Assembly: GCA_023393115.1 (NCBI GenBank) | Contig: JAEWMS010000026.1 | Span: 52,179-116,178 of the forward strand | Source of the DNA: Bacillota bacterium | Lineage (GTDB): Bacteria; Bacillota; Clostridia; Acetivibrionales; DSM-1351 | Direction: 5' to 3' | Length of the DNA stretch: 64,000 nt | Shown here: positions 16,758 through 24,937 of the stretch, piece by piece | Position numbering within the stretch: position 1 is the first letter of the stretch | Layout: every line of letters begins with the position of its first letter | Position numbers and translations under genes: made by a program | The notes under the pieces: generated by a model | The model's input: the letters and a program-made list of their open reading frames with translations, nothing else | What the model was told of the DNA's origin: nothing | Database searches by the model: none

Positions 16758-18026
16758 TCAGTATTTGTTTTTATATACAACATCGTTTATAGCCTGAGCA
16801 AGATAATTTGTGCTCCTGACACATTCAGCAATGGCATTACCGTCACCGCCAATTTCAATGATAACCGATCCATTGGTCAAATGCTGGTTATATCTGTTTT
16901 TACTTATGTAGGTAGGCTTTGCTATGCCCGGAGCTATTTCATTTAAACGCGATTGAATTTTTAGTGCCAGCTTGAGATTTTCTCTCCATTTGGGATTGTC
17001 AAGCTTAGAATCGGTACCGATAACAAACATAATCTGAGCATAGTCCTTCCCTTTTATGCTTTTTGCCACCCTAAGCTTATTATTGCCTGCTGCATCCCTG
17101 TGAAGATCAATAGTCATTTTTAGCGAGGGGTATTTTTCAACGTAATTTGTCAGTGTACCAAGGGATTTGACATAGGAACTGTTGTAGTCCTTATCATGAA
17201 TAGTTTTGCTGTGAAGCACATTAATATTGTACTTTTTCAGATTTGTAATCAGAGCCTCCCCAACTCTTACAACGTTATATTTATTATCAAAAGTTCTGGA
17301 AGGAGAATCTTTCTCAGCTAAAGATTTTAGAAAGCTCTCGGTTGTATGGGTATGATATACAAATATCTGTGGTCCGGTTTTTGATGGATTTAGCTTAAGG
17401 GGCTCTCTCAGGAGTTTATCAATATCTATAATATATTTTGTTTCATTTATTACCTTTATTTTACCATTGGTAACCACCGGGTTGTTTTCCTGGTCACTGT
17501 TTTCTACATCCCCTTCAAAGGTAATACTGCTGGATGCCTCTTTATAATCACTTCCAGAGGTAGCTGTTCCTGAAATGGCTTCTGAAGGATTTTGAGCTTG
17601 TATCTCCTGTGGTTTTTCTGGCTGAATCTCTTCACTTGTAATTATCTTTTCCTGAAGCTTCTCCTGCTCTTGTTCGGCAATATATTTCAGATAATCATTT
17701 TTATAGTATTCTTCAAAAAATGTTGAATTTGAGTTCAAAATGGTTATGGGATTATAGCGGTCCATTCCAAAGGCTTTGAAAAGTAAATCCAATGAAAAAT
17801 TCAAAGCTTCGGTCTGTTTGCTTTGTTTTTCCGAGCTTGTCTGTTGATTGAGATTAATACCTCCTATGCGTATTTGTCCGTTAGCTGCTCTAAATGCCAT
17901 ACAGCCAATTAAAATTCCGGCTATTGCGCAAAGTACAATAGGTCGCTTGGAAAAATTGCCTTTGTTACTTGTCATATTCGAATTATTGTAAAATGAGTTT
18001 CCTTCAATCCTCGCAATTTCCCTCAT
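16758..18026 (-). CDS. spoIIP: Stage II sporulation protein P (peptidoglycan amidase/endopeptidase)
   Basis: SpoIIP of 422 residues, needed with SpoIID and SpoIIM for septal peptidoglycan thinning and engulfment during sporulation. After a cytoplasmic N-terminus a membrane helix lies at about 29-46, followed by a long linker rich in Glu, Gln and Ser, and the catalytic domain at about 215-420. Metal and catalytic residues are visible: His225 and Glu230 in YHTHTTESF, His309 in TIDLHRDAAG and Glu391 in VIIEIGGDGN. The start at 18026 is supported by GGAGG 7 nt upstream; the longer ORF from 18056 runs through it. This is direct evidence for an endospore former. No convincing sigma-E promoter could be fixed by eye. 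Confidence 0.96.
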   Translation of the reverse strand: MREIARIEGNSFYNNSNMTSNKGNFSKRPIVLCAIAGILIGCMAFRAANGQIRIGGINLNQQTSSEKQSKQTEALNFSLDLLFKAFGMDRYNPITILNSNSTFFEEYYKNDYLKYIAEQEQEKLQEKIITSEEIQPEKPQEIQAQNPSEAISGTATSGSDYKEASSSITFEGDVENSDQENNPVVTNGKIKVINETKYIIDIDKLLREPLKLNPSKTGPQIFVYHTHTTESFLKSLAEKDSPSRTFDNKYNVVRVGEALITNLKKYNINVLHSKTIHDKDYNSSYVKSLGTLTNYVEKYPSLKMTIDLHRDAAGNNKLRVAKSIKGKDYAQIMFVIGTDSKLDNPKWRENLKLALKIQSRLNEIAPGIAKPTYISKNRYNQHLTNGSVIIEIGGDGNAIAECVRSTNYLAQAINDVVYKNKY

Positions 18027-18263
18027 AACTGCCTCCAATTTCAATATTTTGTACAATAATAATTTTATAAAACTATATTCAGTATTTTCTAAATTATTAC
18101 AGGCTTGTACTAAAACATTGCTGGGTGTTATGAAATAACTCTTTTAAAATATGGGAAATATTGTAATATATTAAAAGGCTCAAATTTTAATATATTTGTT
18201 CTAAAAACAGGTACAATTTCATATAACTAAGAATATACTTATTTTAAGAATGGGGGGAAAAAG

Positions 18264-18464
18264 TTGAATTTTTGCACAGTCAGATGTTGTTTATGTAATA
18301 GTGTATTATTAAATCTTCCTGAGGAGGAAATTGAAAAATTGAACAGTCTTACTTTCAGATGCGAAAGCTGTGGACACAGGCTAACTCTAAACGGTACAAA
18401 TGTTACAGAGGCTATTAGTGTCGATCCTTTTCAAAACTTTTACAAATATGATTTCAATATATAA
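18264..18464 (+). CDS. Small zinc-ribbon protein
   Basis: A 66-residue protein starting at TTG with a six-G ribosome site 5-6 nt before it. Two Cys pairs, CCLC (residues 8-11) and CESC (32-35), make a likely zinc ribbon. The rest is short, acidic and not recognised. A strong terminator starts immediately at the stop codon, so the gene is monocistronic. It is divergent from spoIIP. Such small ribbons often bind RNA, DNA or a partner protein; no function can be assigned. Confidence 0.7.
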   Translation: MNFCTVRCCLCNSVLLNLPEEEIEKLNSLTFRCESCGHRLTLNGTNVTEAISVDPFQNFYKYDFNI

Positions 18465-18487
18465 AAACTCCCGAAAGGGAGTTTTTT
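18464..18487 (+). terminator. Terminator of the zinc-ribbon gene
   Basis: Stem AAAACTCCC / GGGAGTTTT with a GAAA tetraloop followed by a T run, right at the stop codon. Also usable by the convergent DUF4870-like gene. Confidence 0.9.
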
Positions 18488-18520
18488 AACTGATAAAACT
18501 TTTTACGGCAGCTTTGGCCC

Positions 18521-18853
18521 TTATTTAATAATTCTGAATTTGCCGAAAACAGGCAGTTCCTTTGCTTTTCCGGTGGCTGCGTTTACTATTCCAAGAATGG
18601 CAAATACAAAGACAGCCAAAGAAAACAGCGGTATCAATATCCAGCCTATTATTGGTATTAGTCCAAGCACTATGTTTCCTGCAACGGCGACTATTAAAAG
18701 TAACAGACCCTGATTGGCGTGAAATCTTCCAAAGGGAGAATCAGTACTAACTATAAGTGGCAGAAAGAAAAGAATATAGGCGAGAGCACAAATCACCTTG
18801 TTTTTTTCAATATCCTCTGCACTGTAGAGGTTTGTGTTATCCTGTTCAGTCAT
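18521..18853 (-). CDS. DUF4870-like small membrane protein
   Basis: A 110-residue protein with a soluble acidic N-terminus followed by three hydrophobic segments: CALAYILFFLPLIV (about 23-36), LLLLIVAVAGNIVLGLIPIIG (about 49-69) and ILIPLFSLAVFVFAILGIVNAA (about 72-93). The FGRFHANQGLLLL signature between the first two segments is the hallmark of the DUF4870/YtxI-like family of unknown function. The start has a GAAAGGAG site. It is not obviously in an operon. Confidence 0.82.
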   Translation of the reverse strand: MTEQDNTNLYSAEDIEKNKVICALAYILFFLPLIVSTDSPFGRFHANQGLLLLIVAVAGNIVLGLIPIIGWILIPLFSLAVFVFAILGIVNAATGKAKELPVFGKFRIIK

Positions 18854-19140
18854 AAAAGACTCCTTTCAAAAAAGATAAATAATTACATCTATAAAAACTC
18901 TATGTCCGATTACATTCAAATAGAAGTATCTGAGTAAAAACCTTATTCGAAATTTTAAAATATGTTAAGGAAATTGTAAGAAATTTGTTAATCAGTTTGA
19001 AAGATTACACCTTTATTATTATTTGTGTATCGTAAATAAAATGCTTAAGCACTGTTTCTACGAAAAAATGAATAATATGCAAATTAAAATATCAGAAAGG
19101 AGCGTTTGGTTTAGTCATCGACTATTTCATACAAGGTTAA

Positions 19141-19584
19141 ATGATTAGCTTAAAAAAGAAAATATCAATGGCAATTATAGGAATATTTCTACTGCTGATT
19201 TGTACCGGATGTGGGTCAAATAAGTCACATACATCAATTAAGTATAGTTTTTCTGATTTTAATGGCGTTGAAACAAAGGAAATTTCTATAGACCCTGAAG
19301 AAAACCATTTGAGAATTAATGGGAAAATATCTTTAACTTCCGGAAAGGTCAGACTTTTTGTAAAGGTTAAAGATTCGAATAAAGTATTATACTCTGAAGA
19401 GTTTACATCTGATAAAAACAAGTCAGTCGATATTCGAGTAGATAACTTAGGAGAAAATAAAGACTTTATAATAGGAATGGTAGCTGATGAAGCAAAGAAC
19501 CTGAAATTAGATTTAATCTCTGAACAAAATTTGGTACGTACTCCGGAGATACCGGCAGCAACCAAACCAAGTAAACACAGCTGA
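19141..19584 (+). CDS. Putative lipoprotein
   Basis: A 147-residue protein with a lipoprotein signal: basic MISLKKK, a hydrophobic core and the lipobox LICTGC (lipidated Cys at about residue 23). The mature part is a single beta-rich domain of about 110 residues (NHLRINGKISLTSGKVRLFVKVKDSNKVLYSEEF is its core, given for position). It lies 146 bp upstream of the two-component system on the same strand. An extended -10 box sits between them, so it may be a separate transcript. Ribosome site is weak (AAGG). Function unknown; a link to the sensor kinase is only suggested by position. Confidence 0.8.
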   Translation: MISLKKKISMAIIGIFLLLICTGCGSNKSHTSIKYSFSDFNGVETKEISIDPEENHLRINGKISLTSGKVRLFVKVKDSNKVLYSEEFTSDKNKSVDIRVDNLGENKDFIIGMVADEAKNLKLDLISEQNLVRTPEIPAATKPSKHS

Positions 19585-19643
19585 CGGACAGACTTAACTA
19601 AAACTCATACAATGACGTGAGGAGATTTAATACGTAAGGGATG

Positions 19644-19652
19644 TGATATAAT
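19644..19652 (+). promoter_or_regulatory. Extended -10 promoter upstream of the response regulator
   Basis: TGATATAAT fits an extended -10 element (TG-n-TATAAT) with a weak -35. It lies about 80 bp before the GTG start of the response regulator. Inferred by eye only. Confidence 0.45.
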
Positions 19653-19730
19653 GATAAGGATTATCAGTAGGAAAAAATAGATTAATAGAATTATTAGCTT
19701 AAATGCTCATATGGGTTCATGGAGGTCAAC

Positions 19731-20417
19731 GTGAATATACTTGTTTGTGATGATGAAAAGGAAATCGTAGATGCTATAGAGATATATCTTAAAAACGAAG
19801 GATATACAGTTTTTAAAGCCTATAACGGCGCTGAAGCTGTGGCCGTTTTTAATGAGACTGATATTCAACTGGTAATTATGGATATTATGATGCCGGTAAT
19901 GGATGGTATCAGGGCTACAATGAAAATCAGAGAAAAGTATAATATTCCGGTACTTATGCTTAGCGCAAAGTCAGAGGATACAGATAAAATCCTGGGACTC
20001 AACCTCGGTGCTGATGATTATGTAACTAAGCCCTTTAATCCTTTGGAACTACTTGCCAGAGTAAAGTCACTTCTAAGAAGATATGTTTCCTTAGGCAGCT
20101 TTGTACCTAAAACAGGCGTATACAAATCTGGCGGACTTGTTGTGGATGATAATGCAAAAGAAGTCCAGGTTGATAATGAACAGGTACGACTCACTCCTGT
20201 TGAATACAGAATTTTGAAACTTTTATGTGAAAATGCGGGCAGAGTATTTTCAATTGATCAAATTTATGAACAGGTTTGGAATGAGCCTTCCTTTAACCCT
20301 GAAAATACTGTTGCCGTTCATATAAGAAGAATTCGTGAAAAAATAGAAATAAATCCTAAAGAGCCAAAATATTTAAAGGTGGTGTGGGGAATTGGATATA
20401 AAATCGAAAAACTATAG
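19731..20417 (+). CDS. OmpR/PhoB-family response regulator
   Basis: A 228-residue DNA-binding response regulator. Receiver domain 1-115: acidic pair in VCDDEKE (Asp7-Asp8), phospho-acceptor Asp51 in VIMDIMMPVMDG, then LSAKSED and VTKPFNPLEL with the conserved Lys. Winged-helix output domain 135-228: VRLTPVEYRILKLLCENAGRVFS, IYEQVW, NTVAVHIRRIREKIE and KVVWGIGYK. The GTG at 19731 is the start because GGAGG lies 5 nt upstream; an ATG at 19719 runs into that site. The kinase gene overlaps its 3' end, so the two are one operon and translationally coupled. The stimulus is unknown; the kinase architecture suggests an envelope signal. Confidence 0.95.
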   Translation: MNILVCDDEKEIVDAIEIYLKNEGYTVFKAYNGAEAVAVFNETDIQLVIMDIMMPVMDGIRATMKIREKYNIPVLMLSAKSEDTDKILGLNLGADDYVTKPFNPLELLARVKSLLRRYVSLGSFVPKTGVYKSGGLVVDDNAKEVQVDNEQVRLTPVEYRILKLLCENAGRVFSIDQIYEQVWNEPSFNPENTVAVHIRRIREKIEINPKEPKYLKVVWGIGYKIEKL

Positions 20418-22689
20418 ATATTCAGTTTGGTTTAAACTCCTTGCGATTATACTGTGTATTGCGGGTATGATCACTCTTGCTTATGGTCTTTTAAAAGCAC
20501 CGTACTTCGAAGCTGCCATTCAGAATAAAGAATTTAAAGAAAGTATAACCGGTAAAAATATATTTCAGGATGCATACTTCGAAATATCTGTTGTCGCTTT
20601 CAAGTATAAGAGTGAAGATATCATAAAATCAGGGGCCGCCCTTGACCAGGAGGAAATAAAAAATACGAAGTACTACTATGAGAATGAGCGTCAAAACGAG
20701 CTTCAACAGGTTGACCATGAATTCTATAACTCAATTAATCAATACCAGGAAAACATTAAAGATCAACTTATTATAATTGATGCTGATGGTAATATACGTG
20801 AAAATAATGATGTAATATCAGATATACAAAACAAGGAAATCCAGGATAAAATCAAGGTAGCAAGGGATAAAAAAGATACAGAAAAAAAGGAAATTAATGC
20901 CAAGTACGACAAGTATATTGCTGATATTCAGAAAGATTTAATCAACCAGCAGCTCGAAAACTATAGAATGAAGATTAGTTATCTTAATAATCTTAAAGGT
21001 ATTCATTATTCAGTGGATCAAAACGGGAGAACTATCCTTTCAAATATTTCTGATAATAACTCCATGGAAAACTACTTTAACACTCTCCCCTTCTCAGTTA
21101 AACTGACGCAAAATAACTGGAATCAATACTTCGGATATAACAGTTATACGCAATATTACATACCTGCAGATACTGTTGTATATCTTGGTATGTCACCTGA
21201 AAGATATCAAGCTGAGGTAACTGTATTCGAGAAGAATTCAAACAATGGTCTGACCGGTATCAAAACTTCTTCTATTGGTCTGTTGACCTTTTTAACAGGC
21301 CTGATATATCTTATTTATTCTGCCGGAAGACGTTATGACAAGGAAGGTGTTCATCTCGCTGCTGTAGACATTATTTATCTTGATATAGCTCTGGTGGTTA
21401 GTGTTGGTGCAATAGCGCTATGTTTTACACCAATTGTAGAGTTTCTCCCCCATTTTTATAGAAATAATTTACAATTTAACACTAGTGTTATTTATTCCAT
21501 ATTCGGCACTATAATTGCAATAGGCACACTAATAGGAATATTATTCGTCACCATGTTCATAAAAAGGCTAAAAAGGCATGAGGTAATTAAGCATACCCTG
21601 CTTTACAAGCTGCTAAATTGGGTTTATATCCGATTAAAGAATTGTTATTTAAGGACAAAAACAAACATAAGCGGGATATTTATGAGGAGTCCCCTGGCAA
21701 TGAAACTGGTTCTTATTTTTAGTGCCTATACTGTTTTGATCCTAATATCAGCTTTGATGTTTGTTGCAGGTAATGAAGCAACGTTCTTTGGATTTCTCGC
21801 TTTATTGGGTATTAATGTTTTTGCAATCTATTATATTTTGAAGAACTTTAAAGCCTTTATCAACATCAGAGATGGAGCTGAAAGAATACGAGCCGGAGAG
21901 CTATCTTATAATATCCCTGAACTGGGATTTCCTGAAATAAGATCCTTGGCGGAGTCTGTTAATAAGATAGCAGATGGCTTAAAAAACGCTGTAAGCAGCC
22001 AGGTTAAAGCCGAGCGTATGAAGGCCGAGCTGATAACCAATGTCTCTCATGATTTAAAAACCCCTTTAACCTCAATAATAACTTATGTTGATCTCTTGAA
22101 AAATGAGGGACTAAACTCGAAAAATGCTGAAAAATACCTTGGTATTATTGATTCGAAATCACAAAGGTTAAAATCACTTACAGAAGATCTCTTTGAAGCA
22201 GCAAAAGCAACAAGCGGGAATATCGCAGTTAACTACGAAAAACTGAATGTTGCCTCACTGATAAGTCAGGGTCTTGGTGAGCTGTCAGATAAAATTGAGG
22301 CCTCAGGACTTACTTTCAGAACCAGTTTCCCTCCTGAAAATATTTATGTCAATGCTGATGGAAGGCTTCTCTGGAGGGTTATTGAAAACCTTTTATCAAA
22401 TGTATTCAAATATGCTCTTCCCAACTCAAGAGTATATGTAGATGTTGAACAAACAAATGAAAGGGTTAAGATAATAGTAAAAAACATTTCAGCCTATGAG
22501 CTTAATGTAAATGAGGATGAACTGATGGAGCGGTTTAAAAGAGGCGATGCCTCCCGCCATAGTGAAGGTTCAGGTCTGGGGCTTTCAATTGCAAAAAGTC
22601 TGACAGAGCTTCAGGGCGGGCACTTCTCAATAAAAATTGACGGAGATTTGTTCAAAGCTGTGATTGAATTACCTTTAATCAGCGAATAA
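20392..22689 (+). CDS. Membrane histidine kinase with large extracellular region and six membrane helices
   Basis: A 765-residue sensor kinase starting at TTG inside the end of the response regulator gene (26-nt overlap). Membrane helix 1 is at about 13-33. Residues 35-287 form an extracellular region with a charged, probably coiled-coil part (about 145-200) and a globular beta part. Five more hydrophobic segments lie at about 289-309, 322-346, 364-390, 436-458 and 462-482. A HAMP-like linker leads to HisKA with phospho-acceptor His553 in NVSHDLKTPLTS. HATPase follows: N-box NLLSNVFKYA (about 666-675) and the G-box GSGLGLSIAKSL (about 727). The catalytic core is intact. The mixed multi-helix layout resembles clostridial kinases of the VanS/VanR-like neighbour type, but the ligand is not known. 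Confidence 0.95.
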   Translation: MDIKSKNYRYSVWFKLLAIILCIAGMITLAYGLLKAPYFEAAIQNKEFKESITGKNIFQDAYFEISVVAFKYKSEDIIKSGAALDQEEIKNTKYYYENERQNELQQVDHEFYNSINQYQENIKDQLIIIDADGNIRENNDVISDIQNKEIQDKIKVARDKKDTEKKEINAKYDKYIADIQKDLINQQLENYRMKISYLNNLKGIHYSVDQNGRTILSNISDNNSMENYFNTLPFSVKLTQNNWNQYFGYNSYTQYYIPADTVVYLGMSPERYQAEVTVFEKNSNNGLTGIKTSSIGLLTFLTGLIYLIYSAGRRYDKEGVHLAAVDIIYLDIALVVSVGAIALCFTPIVEFLPHFYRNNLQFNTSVIYSIFGTIIAIGTLIGILFVTMFIKRLKRHEVIKHTLLYKLLNWVYIRLKNCYLRTKTNISGIFMRSPLAMKLVLIFSAYTVLILISALMFVAGNEATFFGFLALLGINVFAIYYILKNFKAFINIRDGAERIRAGELSYNIPELGFPEIRSLAESVNKIADGLKNAVSSQVKAERMKAELITNVSHDLKTPLTSIITYVDLLKNEGLNSKNAEKYLGIIDSKSQRLKSLTEDLFEAAKATSGNIAVNYEKLNVASLISQGLGELSDKIEASGLTFRTSFPPENIYVNADGRLLWRVIENLLSNVFKYALPNSRVYVDVEQTNERVKIIVKNISAYELNVNEDELMERFKRGDASRHSEGSGLGLSIAKSLTELQGGHFSIKIDGDLFKAVIELPLISE

Positions 22690-22699
22690 CAAAAACTAT

Positions 22700-22759
22700 G
22701 CCCTGATTGGGTCCCACGCATAACTTTAATCTAAGTGTGAGGTCAATCAGGGCGTTTTT
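22700..22759 (+). terminator. Terminator of the two-component operon
   Basis: Long imperfect hairpin: GCCCTGATTG (22700-22709) pairs with CAATCAGGGC (22744-22753), with additional pairing inside the loop, followed by a T run. The remaining ~200 bases before the next gene show nothing clear. Confidence 0.85.
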
Positions 22760-22964
22760 TCTTTTTTCTAAAATTTCCTTGCTTTGATTACAATGTTACT
22801 GGAAGCATTTTGGCTTTTTTAGCAAAGTTACTGTCTTTATGTAATTGGATAATGCTCCTCCATTAATATCAGTTTGACCCATAACCTCACCTACTGATAT
22901 CAAATATAACAGAAATTATTGAAACAATCATTGCATTAGGTGTATTTTAGTAAACAGGAGTCAA

Positions 22965-23774
22965 TTATATATCAAACCAGTAAAATGGTTTCTTCTTAAA
23001 TAGTTCAAATCCCGCTTTTTCTGCCGTCTTTCTAGAGGCAGTGTTAGATTCTATACAATTCCATTGAGCGATTAATCCTTTAGCTGCACACTCATTTACA
23101 AAATACTGAGTTAAGGTATACGCCAGTCCTTTTTTTCTATGTTCCTGTATTGTCTCAATATCAATAGGTACTATATTTATATATCTTGCTGTTCCAATAA
23201 TCACTGAGACTATGGATTTATCCAGCGTAGCAACAAATGCTAAGCTTTTGGTGAAGAACTGGTCAAAGCTTTCCCAGGAACCTAATAACCTATCAATTAG
23301 GAATTCGGCGTTATCATATATACCAGCCTGCAACTGTTCAATAAAGTGCGGGTCTACTTTAATAATACTATACTTATCTGGTGTCTGCAATTTGCATTGG
23401 CTGGATTTTCTATAAGCAAACTCGTCTTCTTGATTGATGCTTTTATCTGAGAATAACCCTAATATGTATTCTTCTGTTTTCTCACTCTCCACAGAAAACT
23501 CAAAAACATCAAACCTCCTGCTTTTTAATTCAACAAAAAACACTTCTCTGAGAAATTTGTTAAACTTATCATAAACAGCATTATTCTTTGGTTCGCCCAG
23601 AATTGCAAATCCTCCGACCGCATTCGAATACACCAATGCTAATTCCGGATTTTTTGCATCGTCTACCCGTATATCCCCTTTACATTCTCCGGCTAATATT
23701 CCTGAATAACTTGGATTATCCTCGGATAAAATGTCTGTAAATTTGTAAAAATCAACATTATACACTGGTTTCAT
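22965..23774 (-). CDS. GNAT-family N-acetyltransferase (PF12746-like)
   Basis: A 269-residue protein of the two-domain GNAT type. The N-terminal ~120 residues are a divergent GNAT half without the acetyl-CoA loop; the C-terminal half carries VDIETIQEHRKKGLAYTLTQYFVNEC (described by its acetyl-CoA P-loop QEHRKKGLA) and the SNTASRKTAEKAGFE motif that ends the fold. This arrangement fits the GNAT_acetyltran group. The start has a GAGG site. It lies 46 bp downstream of the DUF6886-like gene on the same strand, so they probably form a two-gene operon. The acceptor substrate is unknown. Confidence 0.85.
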   Translation of the reverse strand: MKPVYNVDFYKFTDILSEDNPSYSGILAGECKGDIRVDDAKNPELALVYSNAVGGFAILGEPKNNAVYDKFNKFLREVFFVELKSRRFDVFEFSVESEKTEEYILGLFSDKSINQEDEFAYRKSSQCKLQTPDKYSIIKVDPHFIEQLQAGIYDNAEFLIDRLLGSWESFDQFFTKSLAFVATLDKSIVSVIIGTARYINIVPIDIETIQEHRKKGLAYTLTQYFVNECAAKGLIAQWNCIESNTASRKTAEKAGFELFKKKPFYWFDI

Positions 23775-23820
23775 CTCTTTATCCTCACTTAGGACTTGTT
23801 TATTTCACTAAACATTTATT

Positions 23821-24339
23821 TTATTCACTGGCTGTAAAGGCCATCCTGCATAAAGACCAATTCAAGGTAGTTTGTTTTATCTCGTCACTAATTTTACAAA
23901 GATTATCTACTATTCTCAGCTCAACATTCCGATCAAATAATTCAGCAAATAAATTAGTTATTTTGAAAACAGATATGGGCTTCTGAGGAGTTTTTGCTAT
24001 ATAGTACCCAGCAATGCTATCCTGTAATTGAAAATCATTCAAATCAAACTCATACAAATAGAGAGAAGTTGTTCTCATTATTTCAAACCACTTATGTTCT
24101 ATAACAACGGTATAAGTTGCTGTTTGAGATGTAAAATATTCTTTAATATCATCAGCTAATGTGTTTTGGCCAATGTGATATGTTACTCTTGGACAATCTC
24201 TAGGAGTCAAAAAAATTGGAAGATGCAATTCATCGACTGCCCAAACTAACCCTTCACTTTTATCCATATCGCTTCTTGTTGGAATACGCGGTTCAAATAG
24301 TGTAATGCCGCTTTCTTCACTTACATGAAATAGTCTCAT
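23821..24339 (-). CDS. DUF6886-like protein
   Basis: A 172-residue soluble protein. It opens with RLFHVSEESGITLFEPR and continues with VWAVDELHLPIFLTPRDCPRV, phrases I associate with the DUF6886 family. An opening strand plus an H-x-S-x-(E/x) motif and a later Y-V-E/H motif recalls ADP-ribosyltransferase-like folds (RNA 2'-phosphotransferase/DarT/RES), but no catalytic triad can be confirmed by eye. Start with AAAGGG 9 nt upstream. First gene of a likely operon with a GNAT enzyme. Function unknown. Confidence 0.7.
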   Translation of the reverse strand: MRLFHVSEESGITLFEPRIPTRSDMDKSEGLVWAVDELHLPIFLTPRDCPRVTYHIGQNTLADDIKEYFTSQTATYTVVIEHKWFEIMRTTSLYLYEFDLNDFQLQDSIAGYYIAKTPQKPISVFKITNLFAELFDRNVELRIVDNLCKISDEIKQTTLNWSLCRMAFTASE

Positions 24340-24554
24340 TCGAGCAACCCTTTCATCGAACTGCCCAACTTTGAAATAGACTGTCCGAGTATCATATAGT
24401 AATTAATCTTTCAATATTATACTACATATGGATTAAGCTGGAGTCAATGAATTTTTAGATATATAAGGAATATACTATTAACTGGGTGGACTGGAAAGGG
24501 CATCTTAATGATGGACTGAGATCAATATAAACCCCATATAAAGGAGAATTAGTT

Positions 24555-24890
24555 ATGTTTGATGAGGGAGAAAAAATATTTTATGCTGACATTAAAGACG
24601 GAATTATCTATTCAGCAAGTTTTATTGAAAGTATCGATGACGGAGTCTGGATCAAGATTTCAGGAAATACTATAAATACATTTATATATAAGGATTATGC
24701 TGAAATATCAATATATAAGGATTTAAAGGATGCAGAAACCGGTCTTCAGGACTACAAAAGCAGCTTGAAAGCTAAATTGTTGAAGGATGACTTTTATAAA
24801 AGGGATATTCTTGGCCGCCTTGTTAAAACTGAAGGAAAACTATATGTCAGCATAATTGAGGAAATACTAAATGCCCTCTGCCAGCATTGA
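24555..24890 (+). CDS. Small protein of unknown function
   Basis: A 111-residue acidic soluble protein with an AAAGGAG site before ATG. The N-terminal ~55 residues alternate beta strands with aromatic residues (KIFYADIKDG, GVWIKISG), and the C-terminal half is a helical, Lys/Asp-rich segment. No family recognised. The 3' end of the gene is part of a perfect 18-bp hairpin that serves as terminator, so the last codons and the stop are in RNA structure. Confidence 0.65.
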   Translation: MFDEGEKIFYADIKDGIIYSASFIESIDDGVWIKISGNTINTFIYKDYAEISIYKDLKDAETGLQDYKSSLKAKLLKDDFYKRDILGRLVKTEGKLYVSIIEEILNALCQH

Positions 24891-24908
24891 CAGAGGGCAT
24901 TTAGTATT
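24863..24908. terminator. Bidirectional terminator with an 18-bp stem overlapping a coding end
   Basis: A perfect 18-bp inverted repeat (24863-24880 and 24891-24908) with a 10-nt loop lies between the convergent 24555-24890 gene and the activase gene. The left arm codes for the last residues of the small protein and its stop is in the loop. Confidence 0.85.
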
Positions 24909-24937
24909 TATTTACCTACAAATTATTCAACAACCAT

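Noticed and set aside
18030..18110. Sigma-E promoter for spoIIP
   Set aside because: A TACA-containing -10-like element and an AATATA element exist, but the spacing (about 18 bp) is too long for the sigma-E consensus.
19137..19565. 142-residue ORF antisense to the lipoprotein gene
   Set aside because: It mirrors the lipoprotein coding frame, has no ribosome site and no recognisable motif; the plus-strand gene has a clear lipobox.
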